Origin: Pseudomonadota bacterium
GTDB taxonomy: Bacteria; Pseudomonadota; Alphaproteobacteria; Caulobacterales; Caulobacteraceae
Assembly (NCBI GenBank): GCA_963205025.1
Contig: CAUJHO010000008.1
Span: 1-49,361 of the forward strand
Direction: 5' to 3'
DNA length: 49,361 nt
A model generated the notes under the pieces. That model was not told the origin of the DNA and did no database searches. It saw only the letters and a list, made by a program, of their open reading frames with translations. A program made the translations under genes and the position numbers. Of this stretch, positions 17,840 through 25,305 are shown piece after piece. Position 1 is the first letter of the stretch; each line of letters begins with the position of its first letter.

Positions 17840-17878
17840 TCGGCCCGGATCTGGTTCAGGTCCGGGCCGATTTCGTTT
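17840..17878 (+). terminator. Terminator after the DUF805 gene
   Basis: TCGGCCCGGA (17840-17849) pairs perfectly with TCCGGGCCGA (17861-17870) around an eleven-base loop and is followed by TTTCGTTT. It lies between the DUF805 and WD40 genes, both on the plus strand. Confidence 0.8.
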
Positions 17879-17954
17879 CGGCGCGGCTTCCCGAAAACGC
17901 GAGCGGGGCTCGGATCGTTGCCGTCTGGACGCACCCTGCTCTAGAGAGGCGCGC

Positions 17955-18923
17955 ATGACTGCCTATTCCTTCGACGCCCCCGTCACCGCCGTTCTGTTCG
18001 ATGCCTCCGGCCAGGCCGCCTTTGCCCTGGGCGACGGCACCGTCCGCTTCGAAGACGGGACGGTCGCCGAGGTCCATGACGGGGCGGTGCTGTCGGCCTG
18101 CGCCCACCCGTCGGGCACCGGCATCATCACCGGCGGCGATGACGGCCGGGTGGTCTGGTCCCGGCCCGATCAGGCCCAGGAACTGGCCGACACGCCTGGC
18201 AGGTGGATTGATGCGGTGGCGTCCTCTTCGGCGTCGGGTCTTGTCGCCTTTTCGTCAGGCCGCACGGTCACGGTGCTGGATACCGCCGACCCGCATTTCC
18301 GGCGCGACTTCACCCATGAGCGGTCGGTTGCCGACATTGCCTTCGAGCCCAAGGGCCGCAAGCTGGCCTCAGCCACCTATGGCGGGGTGGCGACCTGGTT
18401 TGCCCGTATCGAACGCCAGAAGCCGACGATGCTGAAATGGGCCGGGTCGCACACGCGCGTCGCCTATTCGCCCGACGGGGCGTTTCTGATCTCGGCCATG
18501 CAGGAGAACCAGCTGCATGGCTGGCGGCTCAAGGATTCCAAGGATCTCAGGATGGGCGGCTATCCGTCCAAGATCCGCGACATGGCCTTCTTCGATCAGG
18601 GGCGTCTGATGGCGACCTCGGGGGCCAACGGAGCCGTTGTCTGGCCCTTCGTCGGGTCCAATGGTCCCATGGGCAAGGAAGCTTCCGAAATCGGCCATGA
18701 GGAAAGCGGCATGGTCGTGCGTGTCGCCGCCCCGTCGGCCGGTCCGGTGCTGGCGGCGGGTCTGGCCGATGGACGGGTCTGGGCCATGGATGTCCGCACC
18801 GGCCCGCACCGCTGGGTCCGGGCCGACAAGGGCCAGGCCGTCACGGCCCTGGCCATGCTCGCGGACGGCCGCCGCCTGGCCTGGGGCGACGAAGGCGGCG
18901 AGGCCGCAATCGTCGATCTGTGA
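17955..18923 (+). CDS. WD40-repeat (beta-propeller) protein
   Basis: A 322-residue protein starting MTAYSFDAPVTAVLFDASGQ. Successive blade-like repeats have the form of a hydrophobic strand, a turn, and a small residue before D/G: VLSACAHPSGTGIITGGDDGRVVW, SVADIAFEPKGRKLASATYGGVATW, VTALAMLADGRRLAWGDEGGEA. No signal peptide or enzyme motif is visible, so it is probably a cytoplasmic interaction scaffold. The ATG at 17955 has GAGAGG upstream; the extra upstream reading frame is not supported. Relatives are common near phaZ in this group by my recollection, but I cannot confirm a functional link. Confidence 0.82.
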   Translation: MTAYSFDAPVTAVLFDASGQAAFALGDGTVRFEDGTVAEVHDGAVLSACAHPSGTGIITGGDDGRVVWSRPDQAQELADTPGRWIDAVASSSASGLVAFSSGRTVTVLDTADPHFRRDFTHERSVADIAFEPKGRKLASATYGGVATWFARIERQKPTMLKWAGSHTRVAYSPDGAFLISAMQENQLHGWRLKDSKDLRMGGYPSKIRDMAFFDQGRLMATSGANGAVVWPFVGSNGPMGKEASEIGHEESGMVVRVAAPSAGPVLAAGLADGRVWAMDVRTGPHRWVRADKGQAVTALAMLADGRRLAWGDEGGEAAIVDL

Positions 18924-18949
18924 CCTCTTGAAAAAACGCCGCTCGCGCT

Positions 18950-19000
18950 AATCTTTTTGCAGTGCATCCGAATCCATGCTGCGATGCATAATTCGGCAGC
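18950..19000. promoter_or_regulatory. TGC-rich region with inverted repeats upstream of phaZ
   Basis: This short AT-richer patch holds TGCAGTGCA, a CCGAAT...ATTCGG inverted repeat, a GAATC (GANTC) site and repeated TGC steps. PhaR proteins are known to bind TGC-rich inverted motifs, so an operator is possible. Only the repeats are observed. Confidence 0.35.
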
Positions 19001-19020
19001 GGGCGGCCTCAAAGGGATCC

Positions 19021-20268
19021 ATGCTCTATTCGCTTCACGAATATGCGTACCATTCGGCGCTGCCTTGGCGCCTCGGGGCCCAGATGGCCCGGGATTTCTG
19101 GAACAATCCGGCCAATCCGATGGGGGACACTGCCATTGGCCGCACCCTCTATGCCTCGTCGGAGCTGGTCGCCGGCCTGACCCGGCGCTACGGCAAGCCG
19201 GCCTGGGATATCGATTCGGTCGAGATCGACGGCCATGACGTTCGCGTCGTCGAGGATGTGGCCTGGTCCTCGCCCTGGTGCCGCCTGCTGCATCTCGCGC
19301 GCCACCCCGCCGATCGCCGCAAGGCCGGCCGCAAGGGAGCCGATCCGGCCGTCCTGATCGTGGCACCGCTGTCGGGCCACTATGCCACCCTGCTGCGCGG
19401 CACGGTACGGACCTTCCTTGAGGACCATGAGGTCTATGTCACCGACTGGTCCAATGCGCGGCAGGTGCCGATGCTGGAAGGTCGCTTCGACTTCCACGAC
19501 TATATCGACCACATCCGCCAGATGCTGACGGCCCTGGGGCCTGACGTCCATGTCGTAGCCGTGTGCCAGCCCGGACCGCCGGTCCTGGCCGCCGCGTCGC
19601 TGATGGCCGAGGATGAAGATCCGTTCCGCCCGGCCTCCATGACCTTCATGGGCTCGCCGATCGACGCGCGCCTGTCGCCGACCCAGACCAATCAGCTGGC
19701 TGAGGAAAAGCCCTTCGCCTGGTTCAAGTCGACGATGGTTCACACCGTGCCGCCGCCGTATCCGGGCATGGGCCGGCGCGTCTATCCGGGTTTCGTTCAG
19801 CTCTACAGCTTCATGTCCATGAACGAGGACCAGCATGTCGACGCCCATCGTCGCTACTTCGAACATCTGGTCGAGGGCGACGGCGACGCCGCCGAGAAGC
19901 ACGAGGCCTTCTACGACGAATATCTGTCGGTGCTGGACCTGACCGAGGAATTCTATCTCCAGACCATCGACATCGTCTTCCAGCAGCATCTGTTGCCCAA
20001 GGGCGAGCTGCAGCACCGCGGCCGCAAGGTCGATCCGGCCAGGATCACCGACATCGGCCTGATGACGGTCGAGGGGGAAGAGGACGACATCTCCGGCGTC
20101 GGCCAGACCCAGGCGGCCCACGGCCTGACCCCGAATATCCCCGAAGAGAAGCGCGAACTTCTGGTGCAGCCCAAGGTCGGCCACTATGGCGTCTTCAATG
20201 GCCGCCGCTTCCGCGAACACATCTATCCGCGCGTCCGGGATTTCATTCGCCGGAATGGGCGCGGCTGA
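19021..20268 (+). CDS. phaZ: Intracellular polyhydroxybutyrate depolymerase
   Basis: A 415-residue alpha/beta-hydrolase-like enzyme that degrades stored PHB granules. It opens MLYSLHEYAYHSALPWRLGA and has the VVAVCQPGPPVLAA segment, whose Cys takes the place of the catalytic Ser in this intracellular PhaZ class. The C-terminal region has the usual VGHYGVFNGRRFREHIYPRV pattern with the catalytic His. The start at 19021 follows AAAGGGATCC; earlier in-frame ATGs are not supported by the family N-terminus. It is separate from the phaA/phaB genes about 13 kb away. A structured intergenic element follows. Confidence 0.94.
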   Translation: MLYSLHEYAYHSALPWRLGAQMARDFWNNPANPMGDTAIGRTLYASSELVAGLTRRYGKPAWDIDSVEIDGHDVRVVEDVAWSSPWCRLLHLARHPADRRKAGRKGADPAVLIVAPLSGHYATLLRGTVRTFLEDHEVYVTDWSNARQVPMLEGRFDFHDYIDHIRQMLTALGPDVHVVAVCQPGPPVLAAASLMAEDEDPFRPASMTFMGSPIDARLSPTQTNQLAEEKPFAWFKSTMVHTVPPPYPGMGRRVYPGFVQLYSFMSMNEDQHVDAHRRYFEHLVEGDGDAAEKHEAFYDEYLSVLDLTEEFYLQTIDIVFQQHLLPKGELQHRGRKVDPARITDIGLMTVEGEEDDISGVGQTQAAHGLTPNIPEEKRELLVQPKVGHYGVFNGRRFREHIYPRVRDFIRRNGRG

Positions 20269-20299
20269 CGCGCCCCTGGTCCTTCTCCGCAACGCGGGC

Positions 20300-20361
20300 G
20301 AGGGGGCACGGCTGAGAGCCGGGTCCACTCCGGGGACCACCGTGCCAACGGCGGCCCCCTC
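20300..20361. repeat. Structured GC-rich intergenic element after phaZ
   Basis: GAGGGGG (20300-20306) pairs with CCCCCTC (20355-20361), and GGCACGG (20305-20311) with CCGTGCC (20340-20346; the two stems share two bases). Inside, GGTCC (20322-20326) pairs with GGACC (20334-20338), and a small GCT/AGC hairpin closes a GAG loop. This is a branched fold rather than a simple terminator, since there is no U-tract. Whether it is an RNA element or a mobile repeat is not clear. Confidence 0.5.
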
Positions 20362-20383
20362 CATCGGCTGCGCCGGCCCCCCT

Positions 20384-20410
20384 CTCCCCTTCGCTGCGCT
20401 CATGGGGGAG
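20384..20410 (+). promoter_or_regulatory. Hairpin overlapping the ribosome-binding site of the YgjP-like gene
   Basis: CTCCCC (20384-20389) pairs with GGGGAG (20405-20410) across a 15-base loop. The 3' arm is also the only purine-rich Shine-Dalgarno candidate for the GTG start at 20416. Folding would hide the ribosome-binding site. The sequence resembles dispersed CTCCCC...GGGGAG intergenic repeats of GC-rich proteobacteria, so it may be a repeat that supplied the site. Confidence 0.5.
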
Positions 20411-20415
20411 GATCG

Positions 20416-21132
20416 GTGAAGCTCACGAACGGCACCCTTCTCGACGTCGACGGCATCCCCCTGCGGCTGTCGGTCAATCGGCGCGCCCGACGGGTCTCGA
20501 TCCGCTTCGACGCCGCGCGCGGCCAGGCGGTCGCCATCGCCCCGTCCGAGCGCCATCTGGGCGATGCCGTGGCCTTCGCCCGCACCAAGGCCGACTGGCT
20601 CGCCGAGCGTCTGGCCGCGCGCCCGGCCGGGGCCGGCGGCTTCATCCCCGGCGGCACGGTCCCGCTGGAAGGCGTCGAGATCCGACTGGAACAGACCGCC
20701 GGGGCCGGGGCCGCGCGCCTGGTCGACACGCCGGACGGCCTGGCCATCCGCTCGGGCGGCGAGGGCGAAGCCTATGCCCGCCGCATCGAAAATCTGCTCA
20801 AGCGCATGGCGCGTGACCGGCTGGCCCATCATACCGGCATCCACGCCCGAACCCTCGGCCTGAAGGTGCCCCGGGTCGGGATCGGCGATCCCAGGAGCCG
20901 CTGGGGGTCGTGCACGCCCGGTCGTGGCTCGATCCGGTATTCCTGGCGGCTGATCCTGGCCCCGCCCGAGGTGCTGGACTATGTCGCCGCCCATGAGGTC
21001 GCCCATCTGGTCCAGGCCGACCATTCCCCCGCCTTCTGGGCCGTGGTCGAGCGGCTGATCGGCGATCATCGCCCGCATCGGGCCTGGCTCAGGGCCCATG
21101 GCGCGCGGCTGCATGCGGTGGGCCGGGACTAG
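20416..21132 (+). CDS. YgjP/SprT-like (DUF45) zinc metallopeptidase
   Basis: A 238-residue protein of the YgjP-like metallopeptidase family. The catalytic HEVAH (HExxH) lies in VAAHEVAHLVQADHSPAFW near residue 196, with HSPAFW giving the third ligand region. The N-terminal domain reads LRLSVNRRARRVSIRFD, and RSRWGSCTPG is another family hallmark. The GTG start at 20416 has GGGGGAGG just upstream. The role of the family is not settled. The stop codon forms part of the first unit of the heptamer array that follows. Confidence 0.9.
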   Translation: MKLTNGTLLDVDGIPLRLSVNRRARRVSIRFDAARGQAVAIAPSERHLGDAVAFARTKADWLAERLAARPAGAGGFIPGGTVPLEGVEIRLEQTAGAGAARLVDTPDGLAIRSGGEGEAYARRIENLLKRMARDRLAHHTGIHARTLGLKVPRVGIGDPRSRWGSCTPGRGSIRYSWRLILAPPEVLDYVAAHEVAHLVQADHSPAFWAVVERLIGDHRPHRAWLRAHGARLHAVGRD

Positions 21133-21216
21133 GTTCTAGGTTCGAGGTGCTAGGTTCCGGGGCCGGTCTGGGATAGACCCCTAGTCCCTGGAACCTAACC
21201 CCTGGCCCCTAGTCCC
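21127..21216. repeat. Inverted array of heptameric repeats
   Basis: AGG-type cores recur every seven bases on the left (21131, 21138, 21145, 21152, and GGG at 21159). The centre is a small hairpin (GGTCT 21165-21169 with AGACC 21175-21179). CCT cores then recur every seven bases on the right (21180, 21187, 21194, 21201, 21208). Units such as GACTAGG, TTCTAGG and TGCTAGG on the left match the complements of CCCTAGT, CCCTGGA and ACCTAAC on the right. It begins in the stop codon of the YgjP-like gene and ends next to the start of the hydratase gene. Confidence 0.8.
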
Positions 21217-21221
21217 CCGCC

Positions 21222-22010
21222 ATGACCGACACCTATTCCACGCTCCTGATTGAACGCCACGCTGACGGCTATGCCGTGGTGACGCTGAACCGGCCCGAGG
21301 CGCTGAATGCGCTGAACTCGACCCTGCTGGGTGAGCTGGCGGCCTTCCTCGATACGGTCGAGACCGATGACAGCGTCCGCTGCCTGATCCTGACCGGTTC
21401 GGGTGACAAGGCCTTTGCCGCCGGGGCCGACATCAAGGAGATGGCGTCCCAGTCCTATGCCGAGATGTATCGGTCGAACTTCTTCTCGGAAGGGGCCGAC
21501 CGACTGGCCCGTTTCCGCAAGCCCGTCATCGCCGCCGTCAACGGCTTTGCGCTGGGCGGTGGCTGTGAGCTGGCCATGCTGTGCGACATCATCGTCGCGT
21601 CTGAAAAGGCCCGCTTCGGCCAGCCCGAGATCAATCTGGGCGTCGCCCCCGGCATCGGCGGCTCCCAGCGGCTGACCCGCCTGGTCGGCAAGTCCAAGGC
21701 CATGGACCTGATCCTGACCGGCCGGATGATGGACGCCGCCGAGGCCCTGGCCTCAAATCTCGCCGCCCGCGTCTATCCGCATGAGACGCTGATGGACGAG
21801 TGCCGGGCCATGGCGTCCAAGATGGCGTCCCAGTCCCTGCTGGCCCTGATGGCCAACAAGGAGATGGTCAATGCCGCCCTGGAGACGACCCTGACGCAGG
21901 GGGTCCAGTTCGAACGGCGCCTGTTCCACTCCCTGTTCGCCTTTGACGACCAGAAGGAGGGCATGGCCGCCTTCGTCGAAAAGCGGAAGCCGGAGTTCAG
22001 GCATCGGTGA
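21222..22010 (+). CDS. Enoyl-CoA hydratase (crotonase family)
   Basis: A 262-residue crotonase-fold enzyme, probably hydrating 2-enoyl-CoA to 3-hydroxyacyl-CoA in beta-oxidation. The oxyanion-hole segments AFAAGADIKEM and NGFALGGGCELAMLCD are present, with the first catalytic Glu in GGGCELA. The second Glu is in FGQPEINLGVAPGIGG. Length and C-terminus are normal. The start at 21222 lies just after the heptamer array, so its promoter and ribosome-binding region are made largely of that array. The next gene overlaps the stop by four bases. Its position before rpsT and dnaA fits Caulobacter gene order. Confidence 0.93.
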   Translation: MTDTYSTLLIERHADGYAVVTLNRPEALNALNSTLLGELAAFLDTVETDDSVRCLILTGSGDKAFAAGADIKEMASQSYAEMYRSNFFSEGADRLARFRKPVIAAVNGFALGGGCELAMLCDIIVASEKARFGQPEINLGVAPGIGGSQRLTRLVGKSKAMDLILTGRMMDAAEALASNLAARVYPHETLMDECRAMASKMASQSLLALMANKEMVNAALETTLTQGVQFERRLFHSLFAFDDQKEGMAAFVEKRKPEFRHR

Positions 22011-22288
22011 CCTCAGGCATCCCGCCCGCCGAGCAATGGCGCTATGACAGCGCGGAGTTTCTGCGCGGTCGAAGCTTCGAGCGAAAACCCTATCGCCTCT
22101 ATCGCGAAGGCTGGGATCACGACCACTGCGCAGGCTGCACGGCCAAGTTTATGGTCGAGCCTGGCCCAGACATTCTGACGGAGGGCTGGGCCGTCGACGC
22201 CACCTATTCGCACGGCGCAGAGTACGAATGGGTCTGTCCCGACTGCTATGATCTGCTCAAGGACGCTCTGGACTGGACTCCGCGTTGA
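22007..22288 (+). CDS. Small conserved hypothetical with two CxxC pairs
   Basis: A 93-residue protein starting at a GTG that overlaps the hydratase stop (GTGA). It has CAGCTAKFM and CPDCYDLLK, two C-x2-C pairs about 40 residues apart that suggest a zinc-binding fold, and a WDHDHCAGC segment. I associate the pattern with a widely distributed small-protein family of unknown function. It is co-transcribed with the hydratase. No signal peptide or membrane helix is seen. Confidence 0.72.
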   Translation: MTSGIPPAEQWRYDSAEFLRGRSFERKPYRLYREGWDHDHCAGCTAKFMVEPGPDILTEGWAVDATYSHGAEYEWVCPDCYDLLKDALDWTPR

Positions 22289-22384
22289 CCCTCCCATCCC
22301 TTTCCGCTATAGGCCCCGCCTCTTGAGATTTCTCCGCGCCGCCGGATCGCCGGCGGCGTCTTCGTTCAAAGGTCCGATAGACAC

Positions 22385-22654
22385 ATGGCCAATAACCCCG
22401 GCGCCAAGAAAGCGATCCGCAAGATCGAGGCCCGTACCGAGGTCAACCGCAACCGCCGTTCGCGCGTGCGCACCTTCCTGCGCAAGTTCGAAGAGGCCGT
22501 CACCGGCGGTGACCAGGCCGCGGCCAAGACCGCTTTCAACGACGCGCAATCCGAGGTGATGCGCGCCGTTTCCAAGGGCGTCATTCACAAGAATACGGGC
22601 TCGCGCAAAGTGTCGCGCCTGGCCGCCCGCCTGAAGAAGATGGTTGCGGCTTAA
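22385..22654 (+). CDS. rpsT: 30S ribosomal protein S20
   Basis: S20 is a primary 16S rRNA-binding protein. The 89-residue basic protein starts [20 protein letters not shown] and ends [20 protein letters not shown], both typical. It precedes dnaA on the same strand as in Caulobacter. A hairpin terminator lies 33 bases past its stop, so rpsT and dnaA are probably separate transcription units. Confidence 0.97.
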   Translation: MANNPGAKKAIRKIEARTEVNRNRRSRVRTFLRKFEEAVTGGDQAAAKTAFNDAQSEVMRAVSKGVIHKNTGSRKVSRLAARLKKMVAA

Positions 22655-22687
22655 ACCGCGACGACCTTCTAAAAATCTAGGCATTTC

Positions 22688-22721
22688 AACGCCGTGTGGA
22701 GATTTCTCTGCGCGGCGTTTT
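22688..22721 (+). terminator. Terminator of rpsT
   Basis: AACGCCG (22688-22694) pairs with CGGCGTT, with an inner GAGA/TCTC pairing, and is followed by TTTTG. It separates rpsT from the dnaA promoter region. Confidence 0.8.
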
Positions 22722-22739
22722 GCTGTGTCCGGTGGGCCA

Positions 22740-22756
22740 CGCCCCGTATTGGGGCG
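22740..22756. other. Second hairpin between rpsT and dnaA
   Basis: CGCCCC (22740-22745) pairs perfectly with GGGGCG (22751-22756) around GTATT. An AT-rich tract containing five T follows about 11 bases later, too far for a textbook terminator. It may be a backup terminator. Confidence 0.5.
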
Positions 22757-22809
22757 GTTGGTTACAATTTTTATGACGGCGATTTTGCAAGCGTCGGAGG
22801 GGGTTAGCA

Positions 22810-22878
22810 GAGTCAACAAAAGAATCGTTCGACAGGCGAACGAATCAGCGTTGACGCTCGCCTCTCGGGGGCTAGTTT
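22810..22878 (+). promoter_or_regulatory. dnaA promoter with clustered GANTC (CcrM) sites
   Basis: TTGACG at 22851-22856 and TAGTTT at 22873-22878 (in GCTAGTTT) are 16 bases apart and match the Caulobacter housekeeping promoter form TTGACG...GCTA. Three GANTC sites lie just upstream: GAGTC at 22810, GAATC at 22822 and GAATC at 22842, the last ending four bases before the -35. A fourth, GATTC, is in the leader at 22951. In Caulobacter, CcrM methylation of GANTC and GcrA binding control dnaA transcription. Confidence 0.75.
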
Positions 22879-22884
22879 GGAGAT

Positions 22885-23065
22885 CGTCTTCGCCCCTCGG
22901 CACCAGCGGCTGAGGAGGGGGATCGCCGGTCAGACCCGGGATCCGGTGGGGATTCAAAAACGAGCGCAAGGCTGACGGACCGCAGGGGGGCTCTCCGCGG
23001 ACGAGCGGATACTTGCGCCGATTTTCAAGTGCCTTCGGGCGTGGGTTTTGGGGAGTTTGGGCAGG
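22885..23065 (+). promoter_or_regulatory. Long structured 5' leader of dnaA
   Basis: If transcription starts about seven bases after the -10, the untranslated leader is about 180 bases. GCGCAAG (22964-22970) pairs with CTTGCGC (23012-23018), enclosing smaller CCGC/GCGG hairpins. Caulobacter crescentus dnaA is known to have a long leader that tunes translation to nutrients; the same arrangement is inferred here. No small upstream reading frame was convincing. Confidence 0.55.
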
Positions 23066-24460
23066 ATGCCGAACAAGTCGCCACAGGATGTCTGGGGTCA
23101 GGTCGCCAAGGCTCTCCGGGTCGAGATCGGTGAGGGGCCTTTTTCCTCCTACCTCGAACAGGCCCGGATCCGCGAAGGCGAAGGCGGGGCCCTGTATCTG
23201 GTGACGACGACGGCCTATGCCTGTGACTGGGTCGATCGCAATGCCCTGCGCCGGATCAATGAGCTGTGGTTGGCCGAGGACGTCGAACGTCGCTGCCTCA
23301 AGGCCCGTGCCCGTGCCGACTATGAGGCCGAGAACCCCGACGCCATCGAGATCGGCGTCACGCCCATGGTGGCCCAGCCGACCGTCGCGGTCGTCGCCGC
23401 CGACGGCCCGCGCGCGGTGCGCGCCGCCGGACTGCAGGAGCGCCTGACCTTCGACACCTTCGTTTCGGGCCGGGGCAATGAGTTCGCCCTGACCATCGCG
23501 CGCCAGGTCGCGTCGTGGAGCGAGGGGCCGTTCAACCCGGTCTTCTTCTGTGGCCCCTATGGCTACGGCAAAACCCATCTGCTGAACGCCATCGCCTGGG
23601 AGGCCCAGCGCCTGCGGCCCGATGCCAAGGTCGTCTATCTGACGGCCGAGCGTTTCCTGTCGGCCTTTCTGCGGGCGCTCAAGGACAAGTCCATCGTCGC
23701 CTTCAAGGACGAACTGCGCGGGGCCGATCTGCTGCTGTTGGATGACGTCCACTTCTTCGCCGGCAAACAGTCGACCCAGGAAGAGCTGTTCCACACCCTG
23801 ACGGCCCTGATCGAGGACGGCCGCCGCGTCGTTCTGGCGGGCGACCGTCCGCCCTCGGCCCTGACCGATTTTGAGCCGCGCCTTCGCAGCCACCTGGCCG
23901 CCGGCCTGACCTGCCCGGTCGAGCCCGCCGATCGGGCCCTGCGCCTGGCCGTGGTCGAGAGAAAGCTGGAGGCCCTCCAGGGTATGAGCCTGGTGTCCGG
24001 CCCGGCCCGGCCCGAGCTGCTCAGCCATCTGGTTGATCGCACCCCCGGCTCGATCCGCGAACTGGAGGGCGGGCTGAACACCCTGGCCGCCGCCGCCGGC
24101 CAGCGCATGTCGGCACTGACGGTGGAAGAGGCCCAGAGCTATCTGTCGGCCGGCTATCGCCCGACCGAGCGCCGCATCACCGTCGACGAGATCCAGAAGG
24201 TGACGGCCGACTATTATGGTCTGAAGCAGACCGACCTGCTGTCGGCGCGGCGCACCCGCCAGGTCGCCCGCCCGCGCCAGGTCGCCATGTATCTGTGCAA
24301 GCAGCTGACGACCCGCTCCTATCCCGACATCGGGCGGCGCATGGGCGGCCGCGACCATACCACGGTGCTGCACGGCGTGCGCCGGATCGACGCCCTGATC
24401 GGCGAGGACGACCAGATCGCCCGCGACGTCGAGGCCCTGACCCGCAAGCTGCGCGGTTAA
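23066..24460 (+). CDS. dnaA: Chromosomal replication initiator DnaA
   Basis: DnaA opens the origin and loads the replisome. The 464-residue protein has an N-terminal interaction domain (residues 1-90), a short linker, an AAA+ domain from about 122 with Walker A GPYGYGKT at 163-170 and Walker B LLLLDDVHF at 222-230, and a C-terminal DNA-binding domain with GRDHTTVLHGV at 428-438, the DnaA signature. In box VII it reads RLRSHLAAGL where many DnaAs have RLKSRFxWGL, so His replaces the second Arg. The ATG at 23066 fits the family N-terminus; a TTG at 23048 is possible. It overlaps the convergent gluQRS stop by four bases. Confidence 0.96.
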   Translation: MPNKSPQDVWGQVAKALRVEIGEGPFSSYLEQARIREGEGGALYLVTTTAYACDWVDRNALRRINELWLAEDVERRCLKARARADYEAENPDAIEIGVTPMVAQPTVAVVAADGPRAVRAAGLQERLTFDTFVSGRGNEFALTIARQVASWSEGPFNPVFFCGPYGYGKTHLLNAIAWEAQRLRPDAKVVYLTAERFLSAFLRALKDKSIVAFKDELRGADLLLLDDVHFFAGKQSTQEELFHTLTALIEDGRRVVLAGDRPPSALTDFEPRLRSHLAAGLTCPVEPADRALRLAVVERKLEALQGMSLVSGPARPELLSHLVDRTPGSIRELEGGLNTLAAAAGQRMSALTVEEAQSYLSAGYRPTERRITVDEIQKVTADYYGLKQTDLLSARRTRQVARPRQVAMYLCKQLTTRSYPDIGRRMGGRDHTTVLHGVRRIDALIGEDDQIARDVEALTRKLRG

Positions 24461-25302
24461 AGCCCCAGCTCTTCGATCAACGCCTCGCGCGTCAGGCCGG
24501 CCTCGCGCAAGGACGCCAGGCTGGTCGAGCCGTCGCGCTTGGCCAGCCGCTTGCCGTTCTCATCCAGCACCAGCGGATGGTGTCGATAGATCGGCGTCGG
24601 CAGCTCCAGCAGGGCCTGCAAGACCCGCTGCATCGAGGTCAGCTCAGCCAGGTCGGCTCCACGGATGACATGGCTGATGCCCTGGCGGGCGTCGTCGATC
24701 ACCGAGGCGATGACATAGCCCGCGCCGATATCCTTGCGCCCCACCACCATGTCGCCCAGCGTCTCGGGCCGGGCCGATGTCAGGCCGGGAGCCAGCCCCT
24801 CCTCGATCCAGGTCAGCTGATCGAAATCGCCCAGGCGCGCCCGCGCCGCCTTGAGCGACAGCCGCCAGGCGAAGGGCTGGCCCTGGGCCAGGAACGCCGC
24901 CTCCTCGGATGGATCATGGGGCCCGCCCCGGAAGGCCTGGCCATCGACCGGATCGCCGGCGTTTGGGGCCACCCCGGCCAGGGCCAGCTGCGCCTTGCGG
25001 GTACGAAAACACCGGTACAGCACGCCCATCGCGCCCAGCCGGGTGATCGCCGCCTCATAGTCGGAGCGGTGCTCGGACTGGCGCAGCACCGGTGTCTCCC
25101 AGTCCAGCCCCAGCCAGGCCAGGTCCTCATGGATGGAGGCCTCGTGCTCGGGCCGACAGCGGGTGAAGTCAGTGTCCTCGATCCTGAGCAGGAACCGGCC
25201 TCCCGCCGCCTTCGCGGCGCGCCAGGCCGTCAGGGCCGAATAGGCATGGCCCTTGTGCAGGGGGCCGGTCGGCGAGGGGGCGAAACGGGTGACGAAGGTC
25301 AT
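24457..25302 (-). CDS. gluQRS: Glutamyl-Q tRNA(Asp) synthetase
   Basis: A 281-residue shortened GluRS paralogue that attaches glutamate to queuosine 34 of tRNA-Asp. It begins MTFVTRFAPSPTGPLHKGHA with the HIGH-type PLHKGH motif and has RLAKRDGS as its KMSKS equivalent near the C-terminus; the anticodon-binding domains of true GluRS are absent. The LYRCFRTRKAQ segment keeps only one Cys of the zinc-binding set in E. coli GluQ, so the zinc site is probably lost. The neighbouring ParDE module is on the same strand upstream but is a separate unit. Confidence 0.93.
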   Translation of the reverse strand: MTFVTRFAPSPTGPLHKGHAYSALTAWRAAKAAGGRFLLRIEDTDFTRCRPEHEASIHEDLAWLGLDWETPVLRQSEHRSDYEAAITRLGAMGVLYRCFRTRKAQLALAGVAPNAGDPVDGQAFRGGPHDPSEEAAFLAQGQPFAWRLSLKAARARLGDFDQLTWIEEGLAPGLTSARPETLGDMVVGRKDIGAGYVIASVIDDARQGISHVIRGADLAELTSMQRVLQALLELPTPIYRHHPLVLDENGKRLAKRDGSTSLASLREAGLTREALIEELGL

Positions 25303-25305
25303 CGG

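Noticed and set aside
20300..20361. TPP riboswitch (GGGGGCACGG and CTGAGA resemble its 5' half)
   Set aside because: The 3' half with the ACCTGATCTGG and GCGTAGGGA-type core is absent, and the downstream gene has no link to thiamine.
19009..21114. 701-codon open frame on the minus strand
   Set aside because: It is the antisense shadow of phaZ and the YgjP-like gene; no recognisable domain, and the plus-strand genes have clear motifs.
21127..21216. CRISPR array
   Set aside because: Units are seven bases with no spacers and are arranged as inverted arms, unlike 25-40 base CRISPR repeats.
22655..23065. Replication origin next to dnaA
   Set aside because: No cluster of DnaA boxes or AT-rich unwinding region was seen; in Caulobacter the origin is not directly at dnaA.
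22307..24373. 688-codon open frame on the minus strand
   Set aside because: Antisense to rpsT and dnaA, low-complexity composition, no domain. Real genes on the other strand explain it.
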